In this document: in pieces, positions 1 to 9,000 of the stretch
How the letters are laid out: every line of letters starts with the position of its first letter
How positions within the stretch are numbered: position 1 is the first letter of the stretch
Source: Discostella pseudostelligera
Taxonomy: Eukaryota > Bacillariophyta > Thalassiosirophyceae > Thalassiosirales > Thalassiosiraceae
Reading direction: 5' to 3'
NCBI GenBank assembly: GCA_036940085.1
Contig: JALLBK010001011.1
Coordinates: 1 to 15,160, forward strand
DNA: 15,160 nt
The notes under the pieces: generated by a model
Seen by the model: only the letters and a program-made list of their open reading frames with translations
What the model was told of the DNA's origin: nothing
The model's database searches: none
Translations under genes and position numbers: made by a program

Positions 1-32
1 GACCAAATAATATGTACATGTTCACATCAATC

Positions 33-386
33 TTAGCAAATGACACAACCAGCTGACGACGATCCCCTCAATATATCCTGCAACTCTCTCTCTACCGATT
101 CATACGACTTGGCAAAATGTTTTCGATCCGGTAATGCATTAAATTCATGGTCATGTACCAATTTATTCCGAACGGTAACCAAATACCTCAGCTTCTTCAC
201 CGTGTCTGGACATAGATTGTGCGAGATTTGGGCCACGGATATTTTGTCATGCAGACCCACATTCTTGCCGGTGGGGACATTGAATTGTGTTTCAAGGAGA
301 TATTCCATGTCTTTCGTTGCACGTATTACTAGCTCAAAGTCGTTGGTGTATTGCTGGTATGAGGTGGAGGAATATGACGCGCCCAT
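33..386 (-). CDS. Small HEPN-like protein with putative N-myristoyl and C-terminal CaaX signals
   Basis: A 117-residue single-exon ORF. The core (about residues 44-105) contains LRYLVTVRNKLVHD. Its R73-N74-x3-H78 matches the Rx4-6H motif of HEPN domains, where a polar residue usually follows the Arg; overall it resembles the helical DUF4145/HEPN type of bacteria. HEPN proteins are often RNases or nucleotide-binding helical bundles, but no substrate can be inferred here. The start lies in a strong context (GCAGCCATGG), and an in-frame TGA 12 nt upstream fixes the N-terminus unless a 5' intron exists. The protein begins MGASYS, which fits an N-myristoylation signal (Gly2, Ser6), and ends Cys-Val-Ile-Cys, which fits a CaaX prenylation box. 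Membrane anchoring is inferred. TTTTGCAG just before the ATG could also be a splice acceptor, so an upstream exon cannot be excluded. Confidence 0.7.
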   Translation of the reverse strand: MGASYSSTSYQQYTNDFELVIRATKDMEYLLETQFNVPTGKNVGLHDKISVAQISHNLCPDTVKKLRYLVTVRNKLVHDHEFNALPDRKHFAKSYESVERELQDILRGSSSAGCVIC

Positions 387-998
387 GGCTGCAAAATATC
401 ATGCAAAACAGAGATCTGCTGCGACAAGTGGCAGGGAAACGAGTACTAAGGCGGTCGGAGGATGAAGGATGATGATGATGCTGCCTCTTCCCTGCGATGA
501 ATCTTCTGCCTTTCGATCGACGCCGTGACGATCTTCGACGATACGGCAATGATCAGGAGCTCGCCGAGGGCAGGGGTGAGCGGGATGATGGATGGTGGGT
601 GAAGGGCGAGGGACGTAAGTATCAGTTGCTGAAGGTACAATATCGCTATTGCTAATGCAGGATAATGCTCATGATGATGTGGCAATTCATATCTATTCCG
701 CGGCGGCCCTCGTCATTGTCATTGTCATCGTCATCGTCATCAGGAAAAAAAGGGTGGTGGGTCTTGCTTGGTGCTGGGTATCTTTTTTAATTTCAAATTT
801 TAATTTTACATTCGGTTAAGTATCTTTTTTATTTTTATTCTAAAATCGTTAAGTATCTTTTCAATACGCAACTTGCTTGTCCCCGCCATTATTGGATACT
901 TAGGCCGTAATTTTATTGGCCTCCACCTATCTACCATACCATCAACCATCATTAGGTTAGGTTCTACATTAAAGGTGTGTCCTCATCCACCATGAGCC
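387..998. other. Divergent intergenic region with simple repeats
   Basis: This stretch separates the start of the HEPN-like gene (minus) from that of the RPA-interacting gene (plus), so it should hold both promoters. No convincing gene is seen. It contains GAT-rich microsatellite sequence near 460-482, a GTCATT/GTCATC hexamer run at about 711-742, and an AT-rich tract at about 781-870. Within that tract GTTAAGTATCTTTT occurs twice (815-828 and 848-861). A 79-codon minus-strand ORF at 446-685 has low complexity and no recognisable domain, so it is not called. Confidence 0.5.
711..742. repeat. GTCATT/GTCATC hexamer microsatellite
   Basis: Five consecutive copies of GTCATY are visible in noncoding sequence upstream of the RPA-interacting gene. 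This looks like an ordinary slippage-prone repeat; no function is claimed. Confidence 0.7.
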
Positions 999-2414
999 AT
1001 GAGCCGCTGCGGCACCACTACACCAGTTATCATCTCAGCACAACTCTGTAGCCAATTTTCACCAGCCACGTCGCTTCAAATGTCATTTATGTTCATGGGT
1101 GAGCATTATCCGCCGAACGACGCGAATTATTGTCGATCCACCCCGACGGCGACGGCGGCTACCTCACCAGCCATTCGGCAGCGCAGAGGTTGCGGCAGTG
1201 GCAACATGAACATCAAAGCCCTATCCCGTGCACAGACTTCGGCACAATGGAAGGAATCTCTACGAAAAAAATGTTTGGAACGTGTCAAGCTTGCTCGAAG
1301 GGATCGTCTGTGGAAATCTCGTCTGCTAAATATATCTGTGGATAATAGTGTGGATTCCTCGTCTGCGGCATCAAGCATGAATCTTCTCCCATCGGTGGGG
1401 CGGGGCAATAATAATAGACTGAAACGTGGACGTGATGAAGAGTTGGATTATATTGATTGGAGTAGTACTTACAATGATGTTGAGGCGACACTCGATCGCA
1501 CCCATGGGGAGGAACAATGCAATTCTTGTGAGGATTCTCCAATATTACGAGCGTCATCCATTGGATATACTAGCACTCCATTATTCGAGCATTGTGATTC
1601 ACAACGCCAAGGCAATAGCAATAATTTGCAAGAAGATGATGACGAAGAAGAGAGGAATATCGTCGACACAGCCAGGGCGCTTGTGGAGCAAGAGTTGCAA
1701 CGTGCCTTATCTGGTGTGCAACAATGCCGAGACATGATCACAATGAGTTCGCGTGCGAAAGACGACGATATTGACTTCTCAATATCGCATGAGGAATTTA
1801 TGGAACTGTTGAATGATGTCACCGAGGAGTTACAACGAGAGGGTACGTGGTTTTTGATGTATTTTTGTTTGACTCTATCACATTTCCACCACCAACATAT
1901 TACTCTATCACATTTCCACCACCAACATATTGCAATTCCTTGTTGTCTAGACGAACTGCTCGAGGAAGAAATATGGGAAATGGAAAGAGCAGAAGCGATG
2001 GAACGGGAAAGGCTAATGCACCAGATTGATGACTTTGAGGCATGGGAGGAACTCGAGCAGAAACAGCAACAACACACGCAGCCGAGCACGTATACATCGC
2101 CATTTCAAAGCTTGGCCTCTCCTCGTCTGACATGTCCCATTTGCAATACGTCGTCATTGATGGAGTCTCCACAACACGGTATTATATGTACCAGTGCACT
2201 CGGAGATAATCCACAACGATGTACATTCCAGTTAAACATTGCTCAAGACGGGCTGACGTTGCATCATCTCCACGCCCAGCTTGGGGCAATCTATGAGGAG
2301 CACACTCAACTTTGTTTGAGGGGACAATTAAAGTTTCGTATCGAACATAGGGCAGGTGTCAGCATGCTCATGGCAAAATGCAATGTTTGTTCCTCCGACG
2401 TTGTGGTTTTGTGA
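999..2414 (+). CDS. RPAIN: RPA-interacting protein (RPAIN family)
   Basis: In known members this protein carries replication protein A into the nucleus. All three family regions are visible: an N-terminal basic helix around W84 (QWKESLRKKCLERVKLARRD), an acidic middle region (ELLEEEIWEMERAEAMERER), and a C-terminal zinc-finger domain with C343/C346 (CPIC), C361, C372 and C425/C428 (CNVC), ending the protein. Proposed exons are 999-1842 and 1951-2414 (phase 1), giving 435 aa; reading through the intron would insert a non-family repeat (SHFHHQH twice). The start is uncertain. The family core needs only Met70 (1206), an ATG at 992 opens an overlapping short uORF, and a second frame-preserving intron (GTGAGC at 1099 to CAG ending 1170) is possible. 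The gene ends 66 bp from the convergent HIT gene. Confidence 0.85.
   Translation: MSRCGTTTPVIISAQLCSQFSPATSLQMSFMFMGEHYPPNDANYCRSTPTATAATSPAIRQRRGCGSGNMNIKALSRAQTSAQWKESLRKKCLERVKLARRDRLWKSRLLNISVDNSVDSSSAASSMNLLPSVGRGNNNRLKRGRDEELDYIDWSSTYNDVEATLDRTHGEEQCNSCEDSPILRASSIGYTSTPLFEHCDSQRQGNSNNLQEDDDEEERNIVDTARALVEQELQRALSGVQQCRDMITMSSRAKDDDIDFSISHEEFMELLNDVTEELQREGTWFLMYFCLTLSHFHHQHITLSHFHHQHIAIPCCLDELLEEEIWEMERAEAMERERLMHQIDDFEAWEELEQKQQQHTQPSTYTSPFQSLASPRLTCPICNTSSLMESPQHGIICTSALGDNPQRCTFQLNIAQDGLTLHHLHAQLGAIYEEHTQLCLRGQLKFRIEHRAGVSMLMAKCNVCSSDVVVL
1843..1950 (+). other. Stop-free 108-bp intron of the RPAIN-like gene
   Basis: The donor is GG|GTACGT and the acceptor TTGTTGTCTAG|AC. The length is 36 codons with no stop in the host frame, so gene predictors may keep it as coding. 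Splicing restores an acidic run (QREDELLEEE) typical of the family's middle region. Confidence 0.8.
1872..1931 (+). repeat. Perfect 30-bp tandem duplication inside an intron
   Basis: Two identical adjacent 30-bp units (1872-1901 and 1902-1931) lie between the donor and acceptor of the RPAIN-like intron. Without one copy the intron would be 78 bp, close to other introns in the window, which suggests a recent duplication. Confidence 0.95.
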
Positions 2415-2480
2415 CATTCATTGAATTTACATGTCTACAATAAGTAATTTACATCAACGATATTATTTTGTACATACAAC

Positions 2481-3338
2481 TCAAAATAATTGCGCATATG
2501 GCACCGCCACCAATCCCTCCTTTAACCGTTCCATCACCTCTAAATCACTAATGCACCACCGTGAACCACATTTGTACTTCCCAGCACGATACATGACATT
2601 CATTTTCGATGCCGGTGCAAGGACATGCAAATGAAGATGATCAACACTATTGAACGGCGGTATGTGAAAACACAGAATGTAATCTTTCGTTGCCAATGCT
2701 TGTGGTTGTTGTTCTTTAAGTAGATCTAATCCCATTTGTCTCATGTCTTGGACGAGATGTATATCCTCGGGTGATAAAGAATACACAGTGGGGATATATC
2801 GTTTGGGTATGACAAGTGCATGCAATTCCGCCTTGGGTGATCTATCTCGAAAGGCTAATAAATCAGAGGATTCTTTGTAGTTACGACTGGGTGAGGAGCC
2901 ATCAAGAATTCGACCAAAGACACTAGGATTTTCGGAGTAGTAACTTTTTCCTGCAACCACACTGTCATTGTCATCGGGTGATGGAGGCCGGTGGTGGACG
3001 CAAGTTGCATGAGGAATCATACCGGTACAGTCGACGACGGAGTTGCAATTGTCCCCGGCGGGGCTTTTGAAGAGGAATTGAAAGCTAGCTAGGCCACCGA
3101 TGGTGGCACCCAGGAATCTGGTCCGTGTGCTAGGAGGTATGGCCATGGCGGTGAATGCTGATCGATTGCAAAAGGGAAGGGGCATTGGCGGCTTCATGGT
3201 CGTACTCCTAGGTGTTCGTGTTGGGTGTTGGTGTTGGGTGTTGGGTGTTGGTCTGTCCATCGAAGTAGATTGGCCGTTGTCTGTCCGTCGGTGGAGCTCC
3301 CAAGTGTTGGTGCTCGTAGAAGGTTCATAGGAATTCAT
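2481..3338 (-). CDS. HIT-domain nucleotide hydrolase, HINT3-like
   Basis: The C-terminal half is a histidine-triad domain. SVFGRILDG opens it (residues 139-147), SDLLAFRDRSPKAELHALVIPK follows around 158-179, and the catalytic triad HLHLHVL lies at 234-240 (H234, H236, H238). The stretch PPFNSVDHLHLHV matches HINT3-type proteins, which cleave adenylate phosphoramidates such as AMP-lysine. The longest ORF gives 285 aa, but Met48 (3197) has a better start context (A at -3), and the sequence before it is low-complexity and encoded by a GTGTTGG repeat, so a 238-aa protein is quite possible. After Met48 the protein is rich in Arg, Ser and Thr with few acidic residues, which could be an organelle presequence (weak). 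The gene runs convergently to the RPAIN-like gene and divergently from the glycosyltransferase. Confidence 0.88.
   Translation of the reverse strand: MNSYEPSTSTNTWELHRRTDNGQSTSMDRPTPNTQHQHPTRTPRSTTMKPPMPLPFCNRSAFTAMAIPPSTRTRFLGATIGGLASFQFLFKSPAGDNCNSVVDCTGMIPHATCVHHRPPSPDDNDSVVAGKSYYSENPSVFGRILDGSSPSRNYKESSDLLAFRDRSPKAELHALVIPKRYIPTVYSLSPEDIHLVQDMRQMGLDLLKEQQPQALATKDYILCFHIPPFNSVDHLHLHVLAPASKMNVMYRAGKYKCGSRWCISDLEVMERLKEGLVAVPYAQLF
3211..3252. repeat. Degenerate GTGTTGG-type repeat
   Basis: Imperfect GTGTTGG/GTGTTGGGT units run through the 5' end of the HIT gene. They are either the 5' leader (if Met48 is the start) or encode a His/Gln/Thr-rich segment. Confidence 0.7.
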
Positions 3339-3385
3339 TCACACACCTTCCGTCGCCGCAAAAGCAACCCACACAAAATCCACCG

Positions 3386-3417
3386 TCGACGCCGCCGCCG
3401 CCGACGACGACGACGAG
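3386..3417. repeat. CGC/GAC trinucleotide repeat in a bidirectional promoter or leader
   Basis: Runs of GCC and GAC triplets lie between the HIT gene (minus) and the glycosyltransferase start (3453, plus), probably in the glycosyltransferase 5' leader. Confidence 0.7.
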
Positions 3418-3452
3418 CAGCACACAGTAGATAATAGAGGCAGCACACCACC

Positions 3453-5660
3453 ATGACCGAGGAAGAAGGCATCAAGGGAAACACGGGCGACTTCGGTTTC
3501 CCTCCCTCCAACAAAAAGTCGTCTCGCCGACAGCGCCATTCCTCCACCTCGTCGTCATCTCGCGGTGGACATGTCGTCGACCGCGGCGCCAAAATCATCG
3601 TCGCCCTACTCGCCGGGGCCGGGGCTGCCTTCCTCATTGCACTCCTCCTGCTCATGTCGCGTCTCGAATCGGAGGAATTAAGTAACGGACTATTAAACTC
3701 AAATGTCGGTGGGTCCAAGGGCGTCGATGATCAAATCTATCTCGAGGAGGTGGCGCAGGGGCATGCATCGCTGGGTTTAAAGAGTGATAAGGATCGCACA
3801 ACGGAGCGTCAGGCCAAATTGGTCTCCAAAATACATAATATTAAGGCTTTGTATGATAAGAAGCTGGAGAGAATTAGCAGATTGGTGGGCCTACCTCCAG
3901 GAAATCCATTAGAAAAAGTTGTTCACAGGGGGGAAGCAGAGATTGAGGGTATGGCGAATGCCATGATAGGGAAGGGGGCCTGGCCGGAGCATCATGATCT
4001 TCAAAAAGAATTTAGGGACGCGATTGAGAAGGATAATGAAGCGTTAAAGAGAAGGGAAGAACATGATAATAGAGCCCAAATAATCGAGGAGAACAAGGTA
4101 TTAGATTCGGGGAAGTTAGAAGTTCCCAAAGCAAATGACAAGGTGGACGAAAAGTCACTTCCCCATCTCTATCCGCACTTTCCTCCCATGCCACCTCACA
4201 CCATGGCCGTGGACTTATTTGGCGAGGACATCATTACCAACACCATATCTCATAATCAGCCCACCATCGCCGGTATCATTGCCATCTTACAACGCTTCCT
4301 GGCCAAATTACATCAAATGCTCGTCGAGAACAAGCATGCCCCTACTGCCGACATTGTCATTGAAAAGTATTTTGCCTTGGTGGATGAATATCTGGCACCA
4401 TTCGAGGAGGCCTATCGCGATCGACCTATCTTCCCCATTCGAGAGGATGGATCTGTCTTCATGTCATTAGGTGCCTATCGTGATCATCTCTTGGGAGAGA
4501 CCCTTCGTCAGGCATTCAAAACGGCGGCACATCCTGATCAACTATTCGTCGGTGCTGTCGTACAGAATTGTTTTGGGCTTGAAACCTCCTGTCGGACCGG
4601 TGTGGAAGTAAAGGGAAAAGATAAGAATGGCAATCCTATTACGCAAGTGAGCGATCGTCCTCCGGATGTGAATGGAATTGAACAATTCTGTGCTGATCCC
4701 GACTATGTCAAGTACTGCGAGAGTGGTCAGATACGCGTGTTGTATGTGAATGAGACAGAGAGTAATGGACCTACCACGGCACGATATTTCGCGAGCAAGT
4801 TATGGGGAGGCGAGACGTACTTTGTCCAAGCAGATGCTCATTTGCGATTTGCCGAAGATTGGGATAGGCTGTATCAAGAGGAGTTACAGGCGGCCAAGTC
4901 TTATCCCAAGGCAATATTGAGTAGCTATCCCCCTGGGTTTAGTGAAGATGATCCACCCTATGTCGGTGGATCGCGAGGTACGAGACTATGCACATGTGAA
5001 TTCTCCACGAGTGATGTCGAGCATCGGATTATCCGAATCAATACTGGCAATAATTGCAAGGGCGAAGAGGTAACGCCCACTCAAATAGCGTACATTGCCG
5101 CGGGATTCTTCTTTGCCCGAGCGGAGTTCTTGGTGGATATACCCTTTGATCCGTATTTGCCATGGTGTTTTATGGGGGAGGAGATTGCATTGTCGCTGAG
5201 GGCATGGACGCACGGGTGGGACATTTATGCACCGCGGAAGAACTTGATAGCGCATCAATACCGTCCTGGAAGTATGGGATTGCCGAAATTTTGGGAAAAT
5301 ACAGGAAGAGTCTTTGGTCGACCGGGTCCAGGATTCAATACTTTGGTTAGTTGTTTGTTTGATTGATTTATATGTTCTGTTTTCATTTTGTTCTCTTACA
5401 CTGCATGCATGCATCATATTTTTTGCTGTGCGAAGCTGCAAACGATTACGATACAACGCGTCAAACACATGGTTGGATACAAAGGGTCAGGGAAGGATGA
5501 CTTAGAACGGAATGGAGCTCAGATTATGCTGACTGATTTTCAGCACTACGGTCCAGGAGATATTAGAACAATGGAAGCGTTTTTGAACCACACGAGGATC
5601 AATTTGGAAACAGAAAAGTGTGGTTGGATTGATTGGTGCAATGATTGCACTCTACCTTAA
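3453..5660 (+). CDS. Type II membrane GlcNAc-transferase-like protein (PF11397/GT60 type)
   Basis: Proposed exons 3453-5345 and 5436-5660 (90-bp intron, donor GTTAGT, acceptor GCGAAG, phase 0; it contains an in-frame stop) give 705 aa. The start context CACCACCATG is strong. A basic, Ser-rich N-terminus is followed by one hydrophobic segment (about 47-68), then a long stem-like region, as in Golgi type II glycosyltransferases. The catalytic domain begins around VFMSLGAYRDHLL (336-347), continues with LFVGAVVQNCFG, then the metal-site-like QADAHLRF (D461, H463; Skp1 GlcNAc-transferases have Asp-Ser-His), and FMGEEIALSLRAWTHGWD (573-590). Exon 2 supplies the expected C-terminal YGPGDIRTMEAF segment. 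The family adds GlcNAc to hydroxyproline on Skp1; the substrate here is unknown and could be a secretory or wall protein. Residues 70-325 are not recognised. Confidence 0.87.
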
Positions 5661-6084
5661 CGTGAGATGGAGTGTTAGTTTGGCAATAGTACTCGAAACG
5701 GTTTTCCTTTGGCGCTGCCCGATAACCCCAGTTAAACTTAGTACGGCAAAGAAGGTAATGTTGATGATCTGTAAACGAGCAATATGATTTCTCCATGGCA
5801 TGTGGCTGAGTGCTAAACACACACACGCTTTATTCATCAGCAACCTCGTACCCCGAACAGCAATTCATATCTACCTCCCTTCCTGTGGAGAGATTTGCAT
5901 CGAGCACGACTTTCATGCATGCTGTGAGGTGTGGTACTCATCTGAGCTACTTTAGATAGGGTGAACCATCATCTGGGATCAACGAGAACCCTACCTCTTC
6001 AAACGAGAACTCCAACTCCATCTTTGCCTGGTGCATGCTGACCCTCAGCCATATCACAATCGATGGTCACCACCCTAATGAACC
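5661..6084. other. Intergenic region, no gene seen
   Basis: This lies between the glycosyltransferase stop and the E1 fusion start, both genes on the plus strand. It should contain the 3' UTR of the first and the promoter of the second. Only a short CA run (about 5817-5825) and two CGAGAAC copies (near 5981 and 6005) stand out. Two ATGs at 6063 and 6078 share a frame that overlaps the E1 start out of frame and could act as a uORF. The minus-strand ORFs here lack recognisable protein features. Confidence 0.5.
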
Positions 6085-9000
6085 ATGATCCTCCTGTGGA
6101 CGGTAGCTTCCATGCTGGTAGCCGCATCAGGGTTTACGAATCCCTGCGTGTTGCAGCAGGCCTTTCCTACCTCGAAATTGGCACGTCATGAAGTCGACGT
6201 TTTTAGGATCGGGCTGTACTTGGCTGACCCACGTCGGATTATCGTCGCGAATGAAACTACTCTCGCTTTCAATGAAGAATTGAATGCCCTGCTCACCGGT
6301 GCATCCGTCCTTGACGGGAGGAGAGATGCACCTCCACCAAACATAATGAGGCCACCACCTGACCCTATTTTAACATCTTGGGAGGGAATCAAGGATCAAC
6401 TTATTTCCAACTTCAACGTTGATCCCCAAGATTTCGACAACCTCACTTCAGAAACCGAAAATGTGGCGTTCCTTTTGAAAATTTACAGGGCGATGCAGCT
6501 CTCGAGGCAATTCGAGGTTGCCTGTAACAAAGAGTACATGATGGGAAAGGTACGTGTGTGTCCGCATATGATTATTTCCAACATCCGCAGCTTCTCTCGG
6601 CTGTCTCATGCACACTTCGTGCTTCTGATTGTTAGATCCGTGGCTTCATGCACCTGTAAGTTCTTTTTCACGTTAGTTTGCTCTTCTGTACGACGACACA
6701 CTCACTCATTCCGCGTTTCCTTCCATGATACTCCCTTTTCAGGGATAATGGGCAAGAGGCCATCCCGGCGTTGATTGATTCTGCTCTCAAGAAGACAGAC
6801 AAGAAGTACTCATATTATCGTGATCATTGCCATGCTTTGGCTTCGGGAGTGGATCCGGGTAAAAGTCAGTTGTATGCTCTTGTTTGAATCAATTCAACAT
6901 GTTATATTGTACTCATACGCGCCACTTCAACACAACCGCATATCAGTCATGGCAGAGCTTTGCATGAAAGATGGAGGAACGTGTCGGGGTGCTGGCGGGT
7001 CTATGCATATTTATGTACGTTCATGCTATACCGCGTTGATTTGCTGTAATACAGTAGCAGAAAATTACTGACTCTTAAATCTTTCTGTTTGCATCAGGAC
7101 AAGAAAAACAGATTTCAAGGAGGTTGGGCATTGGTTGCCGAGCAGTTGCCGTATGCTGCGGGTGCGGCAAAGAGTATCTTGCTCGATCGAGAACTCGGTA
7201 AGGAACGTAGCGCTTGCGTTGTGTTTTAGTTTTCCGCTCATTACTCTGCAAGGTCTGACATTTTTTCTTGCCACATATTCAAGGCCTTCTTGAGAAAGAC
7301 CAGGCCAATGACGAGGTAATTAAAATATGTTCATCTGTGGAAGAATCCGACTGGGACAAGATTCTAAGTCGAATCACGACGGACATCAGGGACGACAGAA
7401 TTGCTGCAGTGTTGGTTGGAGACGGAGGGAGCCAGAATGGAAGACTTCCCGAATTACTAAACACCTGTTCCAAACTAAAATTGCCTTTACTTATCATTGT
7501 CGTTGACAATGGCCGCGCCATCAACACGTTCACGAAAGATGTTGCTGCAAACACAATGATATATAAACTGGCTGCCCATTACCAAGTCCCCGGAGTTCTG
7601 TTGGATGGGCTGGATGCTGTTAATGTTGCAAAAGCTGGCCGGGTCGTCACGGATCACATTCGCAGAGGACATGGTGCCGCATTAATTCAAATCCATACGT
7701 ATCGATTTATGGGGTGAGTCGTTGTCGGTATGGTATGTTTGAGATTCTACCTAAGCTGTACATATGTGCTAATTGCTTTCCTTTGTTGATCTCTAGGCAT
7801 TCGCCTGCAGATCCCGAGCATGAACGTGGTCGACAGGAAGAGAAACGGTGGGCTCGAGATAACTATGACCCTATCAAGGTATTCGATAACAAATATATAA
7901 ATAGCGGCGTGTTAACTGAAAGCGACTTGCAAGCTGTAAAGGAAGAAGTGAAAGCCATTGTCGATGACGCAGTAAAATATGCTGATAGCAGCCCTCAACC
8001 ACCGGCAGATCTGGCCAGAGGGCTAGAGTTTCCAACGAATATTGATACAGACTATAATAGTCTCGAGAGGCCTTCATTTGCTGACATGGTTAATAAACGT
8101 ACTATCTCGCCTGCAAAGTATGACGCGATCAACGCCCACATGGCTGCTCTTAGAAATAAGGCGAAAAATGGTGAGATCACTATTTCAGAGGCTGTCAATC
8201 TTGCCATCCATGAGGAGATGCTCCGTGATCCCACCACAACTAGTGAGTGCATCAGTTTTATCGTGTTGAAGTGTAACCCTCAATCATCCTTGCCAACCAT
8301 TTGTAAACTTTTCTTTAGTCCAAGCCGAAGATTTGCAAGCGGGCTCGTCGTACGGTATACCAGGATTTACACAGCAAACATATGGATCGATAAGGGCTAG
8401 TGATGAAATTATCAACGAAGGTCACTTCATCGGGAAAGGTCAGTTTACTGTATCGTCGCACATCACTGAACAAATATATCCTATCACGTTCTCATATGAA
8501 TTGCTTCCGACAACAGCCATCGGCGAAGCTATGAATGGGTACCGTCCAATAGTCGAGTTAATGAACACGAACTTTGGAATATATGGTATGGCAGAGATCG
8601 CCAGTTGCGGCAACACCTACCTTCAGAGCGGCGGACAATTTAAGCTTCCAATCACCATTCTTGGTGCAGGTGGAACTTCTCCAGACCAGGCGCTGGGTGC
8701 GGAACACAGCCAACCATTCCACGCGTACATCATGGGAGTGCCTGGTTTGAAGATCGCAACGGCTGCCACACCTGATGCAGCATATGGGATTACCAAGAGT
8801 ATGATACGTGATGACGGACCATGCTTTCTCGTTTTCCCTGTGAAGCTCATGAAGGAAACAAAGGGAACAATTGATCTTGGAAAATGTATGCCCCTCAAGT
8901 CTGTATTGATCCACTCGGCTTCCGACAAAAGTGTAGAGAATGGCAATGCTGCAACTGTGCTCACTTATCTTCATGGTGTTAAGGAAGCACAACTTGTTAT

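Noticed and set aside
615..622. Strong donor-like GTAAGTAT on the plus strand
   Set aside because: No plus-strand coding exon precedes it; such a match is expected occasionally by chance. A noncoding 5' exon of the RPAIN-like gene cannot be tested here.
446..685. 79-codon minus-strand ORF upstream of the HEPN-like gene
   Set aside because: Composition reflects simple repeats and there is no homology signal; it could at most be part of a 5' leader.
1469..2089. 206-codon Ser-rich ORF antisense to the RPAIN-like gene
   Set aside because: Low-complexity shadow of acidic/Gln-rich codons on the plus strand; no domain, and it crosses the plus-strand intron.
3386..3417. GCC/GAC triplet run as a CRISPR or structured RNA
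   Set aside because: It is a simple trinucleotide microsatellite without spacer structure.
5388..5435. Separate small gene starting at an ATG at 5388
   Set aside because: Only 5436 onward matches the C-terminal end of the glycosyltransferase family and joins in phase after the GTTAGT intron; the upstream part is intron.
5661..6084. Possible tRNA or small RNA gene in the gap before the E1 fusion
   Set aside because: No cloverleaf-compatible A/B box pair or acceptor stem was found by eye.
8439..8516. 26-residue insertion (starting GQFTVSSHITEQ) in the E1-beta active site as a novel domain
   Set aside because: It is bounded by GTCAGT and ACAACAG, and removing it restores a gap-free alignment to plastid PDHB, so it is an intron.
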